A stretch of DNA of 32,525 nucleotides from the NCBI RefSeq assembly GCF_008868155.1, contig NZ_WBKR01000047.1, positions 1 through 32,525 of the forward strand. Direction: 5' to 3'. Under the pieces are notes generated by a model, which was not told the DNA's origin, ran no database searches, and saw only the letters and a list, made by a program, of their open reading frames with translations. Shown here in pieces: positions 22,029 to 29,564 of the stretch. Positions within the stretch are counted from its first letter, which is position 1, and each line of letters starts with the position of its first letter. The translations under genes were made by a program, and so were the position numbers. This stretch comes from Micromonospora sp. ALFpr18c. GTDB taxonomy: Bacteria; Actinomycetota; Actinomycetes; Mycobacteriales; Micromonosporaceae.

Positions 22029-23171
22029 TCAGACCCGGGTCAGGGTCTGGTTGCGCAGGCTGTCGAGCACGCCGCGGGTGACCTCGGAGGTGCCCCGGGC
22101 CTGCTCGCACACCTCCGCGACCCGTCGGGCGGTGGCGTCGGCGCGCTGCTCCCGCTCGTCCCACAGCCGGTCCACCTCGGCCAGTAGCGGGCCCTCGACC
22201 TCCCGTTCCACGCCGCGCAGCGCCGGCACACCGAGACGTTGGGCCAGGTCGAAGACCTTGCCGGCGTACGGCAGCGGCAGGAACGGTGTGCCGACCATCG
22301 CCGCGAAGATCAGGAAGTGCAGGCGCATCCCGACGGCCAGGTCGAAGTGGCGCATCAGCCCGAGGATCTGCTCCGGCGAGTACGTGCCGTGCAGGATCCG
22401 CCCCCGCTCGGCGGCGACCATGTGGGACAGCACCCCGTGCGAGTGTCGGATGTCGTCGCGTTCCATCGGCACGAACAGCACGTACGCGTCGATCCGGTGC
22501 ACCAGGAAGTCACCGATCTGGGCCAGCAACCGGTGGTAGCCGTCCACGTCGAGGCGCTCGGCGGCCCGTCCCGGCTCCCGCACGCTGATGCCGACCAGGC
22601 GTTTGCCGGCCGGCACACCCTCCTCGGCCAGCAGGTGGGCCGGGAAGTCGGCCGGTTCCAGGAGGAACGCCGGGTCGGCGGTGACCGTGATCGGGTTGAG
22701 CAGTCCGGCCTCCTCCAGCACCATCCGGGACTCCTGGTCCCGGACCGTCACCTGGGTGGCGCTGGCCAACGTCTCCCGGACCATGCCGGTGTCCACCGCG
22801 TCACTGAGCGGCCCGACCCCCACCGCGTACGTGATCAGGGGCAGGCCGCGCTCCTGGGCGACCCGGACGACCCGCAGGTAGCGGCGGGCCTCCCGGTCGT
22901 AGAGGATCCCGCCGCCGCCCAGGATGAGCAGGTCGAGCTGGGCCAGCACGAGAGCGGAGTCGGTGCGGCTGACGCCCTCCCAGGGCACCGCCTCGACGTC
23001 CGGATGGGCGGCCCGGGTGTGTTCCGGGTTGCGAGAGAAAACGATGATCCGGGCATTCGGTTCCTGCGTGCGCAGGTCGGTCAGCAGACCGGTGAGGATC
23101 GCCTCGTCGCCGAGGTTCCGGCCACCGTACGAGCCGAGCACACCGATGGTCAGTCCGGCGCCGTGCGTCAT
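22029..23171 (-). CDS. Polysaccharide pyruvyl transferase family protein
   Basis: A 380-residue member of the PF04230 family (CsaB/WcaK type), which transfers pyruvate from phosphoenolpyruvate to sugars of cell-wall or exopolysaccharides. Visible blocks are GSYGGRNLGDEAIL (about 13-26), LGGGGILYD (about 84-92), AVGVGPL (about 116-122), TVRDQESRMVLEEAG and, in the C-terminal half, VGMRLHFLIFAAMVGTPFL. The ATG at 23171 has GGAGGAG 7 nt upstream. No signal peptide; the protein is predicted cytoplasmic. No glycosyltransferases are nearby, so its sugar substrate cannot be guessed. It follows the GNAT gene in the same direction after 86 bp. Confidence 0.9.
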   Translation of the reverse strand: MTHGAGLTIGVLGSYGGRNLGDEAILTGLLTDLRTQEPNARIIVFSRNPEHTRAAHPDVEAVPWEGVSRTDSALVLAQLDLLILGGGGILYDREARRYLRVVRVAQERGLPLITYAVGVGPLSDAVDTGMVRETLASATQVTVRDQESRMVLEEAGLLNPITVTADPAFLLEPADFPAHLLAEEGVPAGKRLVGISVREPGRAAERLDVDGYHRLLAQIGDFLVHRIDAYVLFVPMERDDIRHSHGVLSHMVAAERGRILHGTYSPEQILGLMRHFDLAVGMRLHFLIFAAMVGTPFLPLPYAGKVFDLAQRLGVPALRGVEREVEGPLLAEVDRLWDEREQRADATARRVAEVCEQARGTSEVTRGVLDSLRNQTLTRV

Positions 23172-23257
23172 CCGTCGCTCCTCCCCAGGTGCGGTCTGCG
23201 CGGGTTTCCCGCTGGGCAGGTGAACAGTCCTGCCGGGGAGACCGCCCCGGGGCCGGC

Positions 23258-23746
23258 TCAGTCGACCGGTTCGATCCGTTTGGCCATCTGCTGGGCGGTG
23301 ACCTCGAAGCCCAGGCTGCGGTACAGCCCGATCGCCACGGTGTTCGAGCCGAAGACGTTCAGTCCCAGCTCGGGTACGCCGAGTTGGGCCAGTTCGGCCT
23401 CCATGAGCTGGATCATCCGCCGTGCGTACCCGCGTCCCCGGTGCGCGGAATCCACCTCGATGTTGTGGATCCAGGCCCGGCGCTTGTCGGTCGCTCCGGC
23501 CGCTCCGGGCAGCGTCACCCAGATCCAGCCGACCTCGGTGTCGCCGACCCGGGCCACCCGCAGCAGCGCGCCCTCGGTGACCGCGCCCGCCGGCAGCAGC
23601 TGCCGAAGCTGGAGCGCGGAGTGCTCCAGGGCGGCCTGCGGGGTGAACCCGCGGTGCGCGGCCAGATCCTCGGCGTACGCCCGCTCCAGCGGCCCCAACA
23701 ACCGGTCCAACTCCTGCCCGGTCATCGGTGTCAGGTGAAGTGTCAC
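23258..23746 (-). CDS. GNAT-family N-acetyltransferase
   Basis: A 162-residue acetyl-CoA-dependent acyltransferase. Motif A, IEVDSAHRGRGYARRMIQ (about 96-113), contains the pyrophosphate-binding RGRGYA, and motif B, NTVAIGLYRSLGF (about 135-147), is classic. The substrate is unknown. The GTG at 23746 is chosen for GGGAGGGG a few bases upstream; those same bases form one arm of inverted repeat C (23750-23780), so an RNA hairpin could hide the ribosome-binding site. Confidence 0.88.
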   Translation of the reverse strand: MTLHLTPMTGQELDRLLGPLERAYAEDLAAHRGFTPQAALEHSALQLRQLLPAGAVTEGALLRVARVGDTEVGWIWVTLPGAAGATDKRRAWIHNIEVDSAHRGRGYARRMIQLMEAELAQLGVPELGLNVFGSNTVAIGLYRSLGFEVTAQQMAKRIEPVD

Positions 23747-23749
23747 CGA

Positions 23750-23833
23750 CCCCTCCCTTTCGTGATCACGAGGTTGACGGACGATCTGATCTCAACAATG
23801 CCCGCCAACCTCATGATCACCCCGAGGGAGGGG
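23750..23833. repeat. Imperfect inverted repeat (element C)
   Basis: Arms at 23750-23780 and 23802-23833 share CCCCTCCCT, GTGATCA and GAGGTTG with one indel and a few mismatches, around a 21-nt loop. It lies between the GNAT start and the broken phosphotransferase and overlaps the GNAT ribosome-binding site. Confidence 0.8.
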
Positions 23834-23863
23834 TTGGGGAATGGGGTTGTTGGGTCGGGCGGG

Positions 23864-24151
23864 ACGCCCCGGCTGCTGGGCTGCGTCGACGACGGCGAGT
23901 GGGTGGCCCTGGTCTTCTCCGATGTGGAGGGTCGACACCCGGCCACGCCGTGGCGGGCCGACGAACTGAACCGCGTGCGCAACGCCCTGGAGGTGAGGGC
24001 CTGCGCGCTCACCGGCGTGTACGCCGGGCTGGCCGGGTTCTTCGCCGACAGCGCCCGGCGCCCGCCGCCGCAGGGCATCCCCACCGTCCGCGCGTTCCAG
24101 CAGGCCCAGGCCGACGCCCTGCTCCCCTGGCTGGCCCAGCGCCTGGCCTGA
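23864..24151 (+). pseudogene. Internally deleted aminoglycoside-phosphotransferase-like gene
   Basis: This 95-residue frame joins two separated parts of an APH/choline-kinase-like protein. TPRLLGCVDDGEWVALVFSD and EGRHPATPW correspond to the N-lobe of actinobacterial phosphotransferase-family proteins. ALTGVYAGLAGFF, GIPTVRAFQQAQ and LPWLAQRLA correspond to their C-terminus. The middle, with the catalytic HGD and metal-binding D motifs, is absent, as is the first part of the N-lobe. The join after DELNRV keeps the frame. Upstream, the only ATGs fall inside inverted repeat C and have no ribosome-binding site. It is therefore a remnant rather than an enzyme. Confidence 0.65.
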
Positions 24152-24167
24152 CCCGCTGGGCCTGCCG

Positions 24168-24185
24168 CGGGCCGGCACCGGCCCG
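24168..24185. terminator. Bidirectional stem-loop between convergent genes
   Basis: CGGGCCGG (24168-24175) and CCGGCCCG (24178-24185) form a perfect 8-bp inverted repeat with a 2-nt centre. It lies between the phosphotransferase remnant and the convergent HAD gene. Confidence 0.5.
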
Positions 24186-24219
24186 GTCGGTCAGCTGCGG
24201 CGGCGGTCGCGGCCCGGTG

Positions 24220-24849
24220 TCAGGAGGACGCCGGTGCCGACTCCAGCCGGTGCGCCAACTGCGTCAGGTCGTCGAGACGGACGTCGCCGTCGAGGCCCTT
24301 CAACGCGGCGGTCACCGCGCCGGACGCCCGCCCCGCCTCCAGCCCCACCTCGGCGTCCTCGACGACCAGGCAGCGCGCCGGCGACACGTCGAGCAGCGCG
24401 GCGGCCCGCAGGTAACCCTCCGGGTCCGGCTTGCCCGCGCGGACCTCCTCGACCGTGACCAGCACGGGAGGGTCGATGCCGGCGGCACCGAGCCGGGCCG
24501 TGGCCAGCCGGGCGTCGGCGCTGGTCACCACCGCCCAGGGCAACCCCAGCCGGGCCAGCGTCCGCAGCAGCTCGTGGGCACCGGGGGTGGGCGTCACGTC
24601 GGACAGGTCGTCGTACTGCAACGCCAACTGACGGGCCGAGGCGGCGGCGACCGCCGAATCGTCCAGCCCGGGCAGCAACCGGCGCACGGTGCGGTCGGCG
24701 GGACTGCCGTGCGCGATGGCCAGCGCCGCCACCGGGTCGGTGTCGTATTCGGCGGCCCATCGCTCCCAGGCCCGCTCGACGGCGGCGTCGGAGTCGACCA
24801 GGGTGCCGTCCATGTCGAAGAGCACCGCGTCGATGCCGGACAGATCCAC
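24220..24849 (-). CDS. HAD-superfamily hydrolase (sugar-phosphatase type)
   Basis: A 209-residue phosphatase of the beta-phosphoglucomutase/GPP-like subgroup. Motif I is DMDGTLVDS with D12 as nucleophile and D14 as acid/base; motif II is VVTSAD (about 107-112); motif III is K140 in GKPDPEGY; motif IV is the VVEDAEVG acidic pair E164/D165. An alpha-helical cap occupies about 18-85. It likely dephosphorylates a small sugar or polyol phosphate. The GTG at 24849 places the first strand (IDAVLFDMDG) at the usual position; no strong Shine-Dalgarno is seen. It runs in the same direction as the alpha/beta hydrolase gene upstream, separated by 58 bp. Confidence 0.9.
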   Translation of the reverse strand: MDLSGIDAVLFDMDGTLVDSDAAVERAWERWAAEYDTDPVAALAIAHGSPADRTVRRLLPGLDDSAVAAASARQLALQYDDLSDVTPTPGAHELLRTLARLGLPWAVVTSADARLATARLGAAGIDPPVLVTVEEVRAGKPDPEGYLRAAALLDVSPARCLVVEDAEVGLEAGRASGAVTAALKGLDGDVRLDDLTQLAHRLESAPASS

Positions 24850-24907
24850 GACCAGAGCATAGGGCGGTGCCCCGTTGAGCCGATCTCGGACCTCGGCGGT
24901 CGGTGGG

Positions 24908-25705
24908 TCAGGTGGGGGCGCCGACCGGGTGGGTGAGGAACGGCAGCACGACGGCCGGCAGGGTTGGCGCGCCGACGATGTCGGCGTGCGTATGGCCGGG
25001 CAGCACGGCCAGTCGGGCGGCGGGACGGTCGGTGCCGTCCCCTCCGGCGTCGCGGTGCCCGCCGCCGAGCAGCCCGTAGAACTCGGCCACGTGGCTGATC
25101 GGGATCGCGTCGGCGTCGGCGAAGACCAGCAACGTCGGCGTGCTCAGCCGGGCCACCTCGCCCGACCAGTCGTAGTCCCGACGCAGCAGGTCACCGCTCT
25201 TGGCCCACAGTCGCGGCCAGTCCTGCAGTCGCGGGGCGACGCGCTCGTAGAGCAGGTGCGGTGGCGTGCCGCGCATCTGTTCGCCGACCCGCTCGTCCTG
25301 GCCGGCCATGGCGGCCAGGGCCTGCGGATACCACCCGGCGCGCCGGCACGGCGTGGACACCAGCACCAGCCGCCGCACCAGCGCCGGATGCTGGATGGCG
25401 GTTCGCAACGCGACACCGCCGCCCAGTGAGTAGCCCAGCACGTCGGCCCTGGCCAGCCCGAGGAGGCCGAGGAGCGCGGCGACATCGTCGGCCATCGTCT
25501 CGTAGCGCAGCGGGCGGTCGACGTCCGCGGTGCGCCCGTGGCCCTGCAGGTCGACGGTGATCACCCGACGTCGACCGCGCAACGCCGGGACGATCGGGGC
25601 GAACATCTCCCCCGACCCGTAGCCGCCGTGCAGCAACACCAACGGCCGGCCGTCGCCGTCCGACTCGTGCCAGAGCCGCAGCCCGTTGACCTCGGCGTAG
25701 CTCAC
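24908..25705 (-). CDS. Alpha/beta-fold hydrolase
   Basis: A 265-residue cytoplasmic hydrolase. The oxyanion-hole segment is LVLLHGGYGSGEMF (about 22-35), VDLQGHGRT follows at about 51-59, the nucleophile S93 lies in LGYSLGGG, the acid is probably in VFADADAIP, and the base is a histidine in PGHTHADIVG. This is the full triad of an esterase/lipase-like enzyme; the substrate is unknown. The GTG at 25705 has GGGAGG upstream and gives the common start MSYAEVNGLRLWHE. It follows the small membrane-protein gene after 21 bp, probably one transcript. Confidence 0.92.
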   Translation of the reverse strand: MSYAEVNGLRLWHESDGDGRPLVLLHGGYGSGEMFAPIVPALRGRRRVITVDLQGHGRTADVDRPLRYETMADDVAALLGLLGLARADVLGYSLGGGVALRTAIQHPALVRRLVLVSTPCRRAGWYPQALAAMAGQDERVGEQMRGTPPHLLYERVAPRLQDWPRLWAKSGDLLRRDYDWSGEVARLSTPTLLVFADADAIPISHVAEFYGLLGGGHRDAGGDGTDRPAARLAVLPGHTHADIVGAPTLPAVVLPFLTHPVGAPT

Positions 25706-25726
25706 CCGGCCTCCCGCTCGTCGGCG

Positions 25727-26275
25727 TCACCCGTCCCGATCCAACACCGGACGAACGACGTCGACGAACACAATGCGGCGATTCGTCCGTACCTCGATCG
25801 CGGCGAGCCAACGGTCGCGATGCCGGTCCCGCAGCGGCGCTGCCGCGTCGCCCGGCTCGTCGCCGAGCCGGCGCTGGTCGGCGTACTCAGTCGTGAGACT
25901 GGCCAGCACCGACCGGGCCGCCGCCGCGACGTCCGCCGGACCCTCCAGCAACACCAGGTTGTACGCCTCGTCGACGGCGCGCATCGCCGTGTACGCCTCG
26001 TCGTAGCCGGACGTCGGCTCGCTCTTGGCAGCCTCCAGCCAGCGCCGGTCCAACTGCCGGTACGCCCGGTCGCAGGCGCTCAGGAACCCGACGTACGCCT
26101 CCCGCCGCAGCTCGTCGCGGCGGGTCGCCCGCCGCTCGGCGCTCTCCTGGCCGGCGACGGTGAGCTGATGGGCCAGTTGCCGGCGGGTGCTGAGGGCACC
26201 GACCAGCCCGGTCAGGGCCGCGGCGGCCAACGTGGACAGTGCGGTGATCAGCGCGACGGCGACGGTGTCCTGCAC
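25727..26275 (-). CDS. Hypothetical membrane-anchored coiled-coil protein
   Basis: A 182-residue protein with one N-terminal transmembrane helix (about 5-27, VAVALITALSTLAAAALTGL), followed by a charged helical region (about 30-70, rich in Arg/Glu/Gln) and more helix to the end. No enzymatic motif is visible. The GTG at 26275 puts the hydrophobic helix at the very N-terminus; a longer frame would add about 41 Arg/Gly-rich residues that look non-coding. Such single-helix proteins are common beside actinobacterial operons and uncharacterised. Probably co-transcribed with the alpha/beta hydrolase. Confidence 0.65.
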   Translation of the reverse strand: MQDTVAVALITALSTLAAAALTGLVGALSTRRQLAHQLTVAGQESAERRATRRDELRREAYVGFLSACDRAYRQLDRRWLEAAKSEPTSGYDEAYTAMRAVDEAYNLVLLEGPADVAAAARSVLASLTTEYADQRRLGDEPGDAAAPLRDRHRDRWLAAIEVRTNRRIVFVDVVRPVLDRDG

Positions 26276-26487
26276 GCGCCCATCATCGCGTGGCCCGGGC
26301 AACGCCCCCGACGGGGAGTGCGCCTGCCGGTCGACCCCGTCCACCCTCACGTGACGCCTATTGCCGGTCGCTCTTACGGCCCACCCGGATGCCGTCAAGG
26401 CGCAGCTGCCGGTGGACCCGGTCCGCGCCGTAAGACCGATCAGTTACTGAACCCCGACGAGCCGAGCTGCGTTGTAGTTATCGCCCG

Positions 26488-26501
26488 TTCCTGTTCAGGA
26501 A
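26488..26501. promoter_or_regulatory. 14-bp palindrome before the proline-rich gene
   Basis: TTCCTG (26488-26493) and CAGGAA (26496-26501) are perfect arms around TT, 11 bp upstream of the AGGAGG of the next gene. It could be an operator near the transcription start. Confidence 0.4.
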
Positions 26502-26523
26502 ACACCAGCCTAGGAGGATCCCG

Positions 26524-27027
26524 ATGTATGGACACCCATATCGACCGCCAGAACGGATAGGTGGTGAGAGGATGACAAGGTCCTGGGATAATACAGATAT
26601 CAAGGATCGCATCTCAAGCGACCTCGTTGCGGAAGTTCGCGCCACAGCAACGGAGGTACCGGAGGCACGCCGGCAGGTGTCGGAGCCCGCGCCGACACGA
26701 GGTGGCTTCCCCCATGCCCTGTTCCCAGTTCCGGTCCCAGTCGCAGCCCCCCAATCGCTGAGTCCGGCAGGTATCCCCCGTCTCCCTGTGCCGCCGAATC
26801 CCCCGGGCAGCGGCCGACCCCAACCGCCGCAGCCGGTGGTCGACCAGCGGCTCAACCCGTCGGCCGTACCCTTGTGGGAAACAGCCTCTTTGGTCAGCAG
26901 CGTCCCGGGGCACAGTCCCGGCGCTTCCGGCCGGCCGGGACCTAGTGGTCAGATCCCCCACGGCCCGTGGACTGTCTCCAATACGAATGGCCAGGGTGGC
27001 GTTGTCTCAGCCCCGGGGCGAAAGTGA
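26524..27027 (+). CDS. Proline-rich orphan protein, lower-GC
   Basis: A 167-residue protein not recognised. A consensus AGGAGG (26512-26517) lies 6 nt before the ATG, strong evidence that it is translated. An internal ATG at 26572 (MTRSWDNTDIKDRISSDL) has its own GTGAGAGG, so two products are possible. Residues about 1-50 are charged and could fold (TDIKDRISSDLVAEVRATA looks helical); residues about 55-167 are Pro/Gly/Ser-rich and probably disordered (VPVPVAAP, PVPPNPPGSGRPQPPQP). No signal peptide. Base composition is lower than in the flanking core genes, suggesting transfer. A hairpin follows the stop and the IS3 element begins about 75 bp later. Confidence 0.6.
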   Translation: MYGHPYRPPERIGGERMTRSWDNTDIKDRISSDLVAEVRATATEVPEARRQVSEPAPTRGGFPHALFPVPVPVAAPQSLSPAGIPRLPVPPNPPGSGRPQPPQPVVDQRLNPSAVPLWETASLVSSVPGHSPGASGRPGPSGQIPHGPWTVSNTNGQGGVVSAPGRK

Positions 27028-27039
27028 CTTGGGCTTACA

Positions 27040-27065
27040 ACTCCCAACTCTTTGAGTGTTGGAGT
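27040..27065 (+). terminator. Imperfect hairpin after the proline-rich gene
   Basis: ACTCCCAACTC (27040-27050) pairs with GAGTGTTGGAGT (27054-27065) around TTT, with one bulged base on each side. It begins 13 nt past the stop of the proline-rich gene. Confidence 0.5.
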
Positions 27066-27160
27066 CGGCACACGGCCCGGCGTTGCCCTGTCTGTCAGGC
27101 TGAGATGAGGCAGCCATTCCGGGAGCGTTAGGCTTGCCGGGAGACAGGAAGAGGATCATC

Positions 27161-27574
27161 GTGACGCTACCCAATACGCCTGGTGAGCAGGGTGGACGGC
27201 CGAAACGGCGAACGTTCACGGCGGAGTACAAACTACGCATTGTGGCGGAGTACGAGGCGGCGAAGGTCGCTGGTGAGGGTGGGGCAATTCTGCGTCGGGA
27301 GGGCCTGTATCACTCGCACATCCTGGAGTGGCGGGCCGCCCGTGACGCGGGCGCGTTGACCGCTCTGGGCACCCGAAAGAGCCCGGTGTCTGAGAGTCGG
27401 CGCCGCAGCGGCGAGGCGGCAGAGATCGAGCGGTTGCGGCGGCGCAACGAGCGTCTGGAAGCGGACCTGGCGCGGACGAAGACCGCGTTGGAGATCATGG
27501 GAAAAGCGCACGCGCTCTTGGAGACGCTGTCCGAGAGCGCGGGCGACACGTCACGGCCGGCCAGGAGGCGCTGA
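27161..27574 (+). CDS. IS3-family transposase OrfA
   Basis: A 137-residue DNA-binding subunit. GGRPKRRTFTAEYKLRIVAE (about 9-28) begins the helix-turn-helix that recognises the element's ends. A leucine-zipper-like coiled coil follows (EIERLRRRNERLEADLARTK, about 92-111), typical of OrfA multimerisation. The GTG at 27161 has AAGAGGA upstream; the longer frame starts with TTG and lacks support. GGGAAAA at 27499-27505 is in phase for a -1 slip (codons GGA AAA), after which the orfB frame is open, so an OrfAB fusion transposase is likely. Confidence 0.85.
   Translation: MTLPNTPGEQGGRPKRRTFTAEYKLRIVAEYEAAKVAGEGGAILRREGLYHSHILEWRAARDAGALTALGTRKSPVSESRRRSGEAAEIERLRRRNERLEADLARTKTALEIMGKAHALLETLSESAGDTSRPARRR
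27499..27505 (+). promoter_or_regulatory. Candidate -1 programmed frameshift site
   Basis: G-GGA-AAA fits the X-XXY-YYZ slippery pattern in the orfA frame. Lambda uses the similar GGGAAAG. From here the -1 frame is open without a stop into orfB, and an AGGAGG at 27563-27568 lies in the overlap. Confidence 0.5.
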
Positions 27575-27594
27575 ACACGGCGTTCGACAAGCTG

Positions 27595-28575
27595 ATGCCG
27601 CTGGTCGGGGTCGCCGGGGCGTGCCGGTTGACCGGTCGGTCCCGCGCCACGCATTACCGGCTGCGGCAGCCGCCCGTGGTGTCGCATCCGCTGCGGCCGA
27701 AGACACCCCCACCGTCGACGCTGTCGGCGGCCGAACGTCAGACCGTCCTTGATGTGCTGCATCGCGATGAGTACGCGGAGATGTCCGTGGCGCAGGTCTG
27801 GGCCCGTGAACTCGACCAGGGCCGCTACTGGTGCTCACAGTCCACGATGTACCGGATTCTGCGAGAAGCCGGTGAAAGCCGGGAACGTCGCCGGCAGGCC
27901 ACCCACCCGGCCCGCACCATCCCGCAGTTGGTGGCAAGGGGCCCGTCGCAGGTGTGGTCATGGGACATCACCCGCCTCAAGACCGGGCAGCGGGGCGTGT
28001 TCTACCACCTCTACGTCATCATCGACGTGTACTCCCGCTACGTCGTCGGCTGGCACGTCGCAGGCGGCGAAGACTCGCTACTCGCCCGCGAACTCATCGA
28101 CGACGCCATCGCCCGCAACGGCGTGCGCCCCGAGGTCCTGCACGCCGACCGCGGCTCGTCGATGACCTCGAAACCCGTCGCGGAGTTGCTCGCCGACCTT
28201 GACGTCACCCGCTCCTACTCCCGACCCCGGGTATCGAACGACAACCCGTACTCCGAAGCGCAGTTCAAGACCTTGAAGTACTGCCCCGCGTGCCCCGACC
28301 GGTTCGACTCCCTGCACCACGCCCGCGAGTTCTGCGCCGAGTTCTTCACCTACTACAACCACGAACACCGCCACTGCGGCATCGGCCTGCACACCCCCGC
28401 CTCGGTGCACTACGACACGGCAGGCGACGTGCACGACCAACGGCAGGCCACCCTCGACGCCGCCTGGCGCGCCCACCCCGACCGGTTCACCCGCCGACCC
28501 CGACCACCCGCCCTACCAACCACGGTATGGATCAACAAACCAGCAGCTCAACCCACCGAACTACAGAACACCTGA
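27595..28575 (+). CDS. IS3-family transposase OrfB (DDE integrase)
   Basis: A 326-residue catalytic subunit. The rve/DDE core shows D124 (VWSWDITRLK), D185 (VLHADRGSSM) and E221 (NPYSEAQFKTLKY), with the 35-residue D-to-E spacing usual for IS3, so it should be active. The HTH_21-like N-terminal region (GACRLTGRSRATHYR) is present. The first ATG is at 27595, but the frame is open upstream and related proteins usually start about eight residues earlier (NTAFDKLMPL); translation probably occurs mostly as OrfAB by frameshifting. The C-terminal tail is Pro/Arg-rich. Confidence 0.9.
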   Translation: MPLVGVAGACRLTGRSRATHYRLRQPPVVSHPLRPKTPPPSTLSAAERQTVLDVLHRDEYAEMSVAQVWARELDQGRYWCSQSTMYRILREAGESRERRRQATHPARTIPQLVARGPSQVWSWDITRLKTGQRGVFYHLYVIIDVYSRYVVGWHVAGGEDSLLARELIDDAIARNGVRPEVLHADRGSSMTSKPVAELLADLDVTRSYSRPRVSNDNPYSEAQFKTLKYCPACPDRFDSLHHAREFCAEFFTYYNHEHRHCGIGLHTPASVHYDTAGDVHDQRQATLDAAWRAHPDRFTRRPRPPALPTTVWINKPAAQPTELQNT

Positions 28576-28669
28576 ACACGAAAACGTCTCACTTGACTTG
28601 ACAGGTTCCGTTGTTCCGGCTTGAGATGTTCTGTCCGGGTTGAGGATCAGGCGGGGCTGGAGTTGTAGA

Positions 28670-28734
28670 CGAGCGCGACTTCTGATGATCTTTCGGGTGC
28701 TTACGCCAGAAGATCGTTTCAGGAGTCGCGCTCG
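28670..28734 (+). promoter_or_regulatory. Hairpin hiding the ISAs1 ribosome-binding site
   Basis: CGAGCGCGACTTCTGA (28670-28685) pairs with TCAGGAGTCGCGCTCG (28719-28734), 15 of 16 positions. The right arm contains the AGGAG ribosome-binding site and reaches the GTG start. Transcripts entering from outside would fold and block translation, the known way IS10, IS50 and others prevent activation by outside promoters. Confidence 0.6.
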
Positions 28735-29516
28735 TGTCGTCATCTTCCCCGATCAGCCCTGTTGTCGACCACCTCGCCGAGCTGGCCTTGTGGGAAGCCG
28801 AACTCGCGGTAGACCCGGGTGGGGTTCGCCCGTTGTCGGTGGCGTCGTCGCTGCTCGACCGGCTCCGGCAGGTGCCCGACCCGCAGCGGTTACGAGGACT
28901 TCGGCATCCGCTGCTGGTGATCCTGGTGCTGACCGCCTGCGCCACGCTGGTAGCGGGAAACGACTCGGTGACTGCGATCCGGCAGTGGGCGGCGCGGACC
29001 CCGCAGGATGTCCTGCACCGCCTGCGGATACGCCGCCGACGTCGTCCATGGCGACGCCCCGATCCCGCACCGGACACGTCGCCCGAGCCCGCGCCGGCAC
29101 CGGAGCAGGCGCCCGCCACGGAGCTGCCAGCGCAGCCCGGCGACCCGATCGGCACGCCCGGGTGGGTAGCCGCCCAGCCGCCCACCAGCTCGAACCAGAC
29201 CGCCATCGTCGCCGCCGTCGTCGGAGGCGTCGTGGTCGTCCTGCTGGTGCTGTGCCTCGGCCTGGTCGGCGGCTTCTTCCTGCTGCGCGACGGGAAGACC
29301 ACCGCGTCCGGCCCGGCGGCCACCTCGCCGGCGCGCCCCCCGAGCGGCCGCGGCCCGAGCGCCAGCCCCTCCCCCAGCCTCGCCGAGGAACCCGTCGTGC
29401 CGGGACCGCAGGCCAGCGCGTACCCGGCGGAGAAGATCGAGGACCTGAACTGTTACGCCTCGCATCGATGGTCAGTTGTTGGGCGTCCCCCCAGCTTCCC
29501 TCTGACGACCTGGTAA
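28734..29516 (+). pseudogene. ISAs1 transposase N-terminus fused to a membrane-protein fragment
   Basis: One open frame of 260 codons made of two unrelated parts. Residues 1-100 are the N-terminal domain of an ISAs1-family transposase (VPDPQRLRGLRHPLLVILVL, then LVAGNDSVTAIRQWAART), cut off near RLRIRR before the DDE domain. From about residue 102 it is a Pro/Ala-rich segment and a transmembrane helix (about 156-183, AIVAAVVGGVVVVLLVLCL), then a Ser/Pro linker and AEKIEDLNCYAS, as in the middle of Micromonospora-type single-pass membrane proteins. The latter has lost both its own start and its C-terminal domain. The GTG at 28734 has AGGAG 8 nt upstream, so the fusion could be expressed. Junction near 29036. 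Confidence 0.7.
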
Positions 29517-29564
29517 TGGCATGATCTTAGGCTCAGCCGGCACCCGCTACAGTCCGGACGGCCC

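Larger units (their letters stand above)
27101..28591 (+). mobile_element. IS3-family insertion sequence, apparently complete
   Basis: It contains orfA and orfB in the order and -1 frame relation of IS3 elements, with an intact DDE motif. The ends are tentative: TGAGATGAGG at the left (27101) and CGTCTCA at the right (to 28591) give only the short inverted match TGAGA/TCTCA, with few matches further in. No target duplication is seen directly outside these ends. Confidence 0.75.

Noticed and set aside
27025..28600. TGACTTG at 27025-27031 and 28594-28600 considered as the IS3 target duplication
   Set aside because: IS3 duplications are usually 3-5 bp and should touch the ends; the left copy is about 70 bp outside the likely end and overlaps the preceding gene's stop codon, so it is probably chance.
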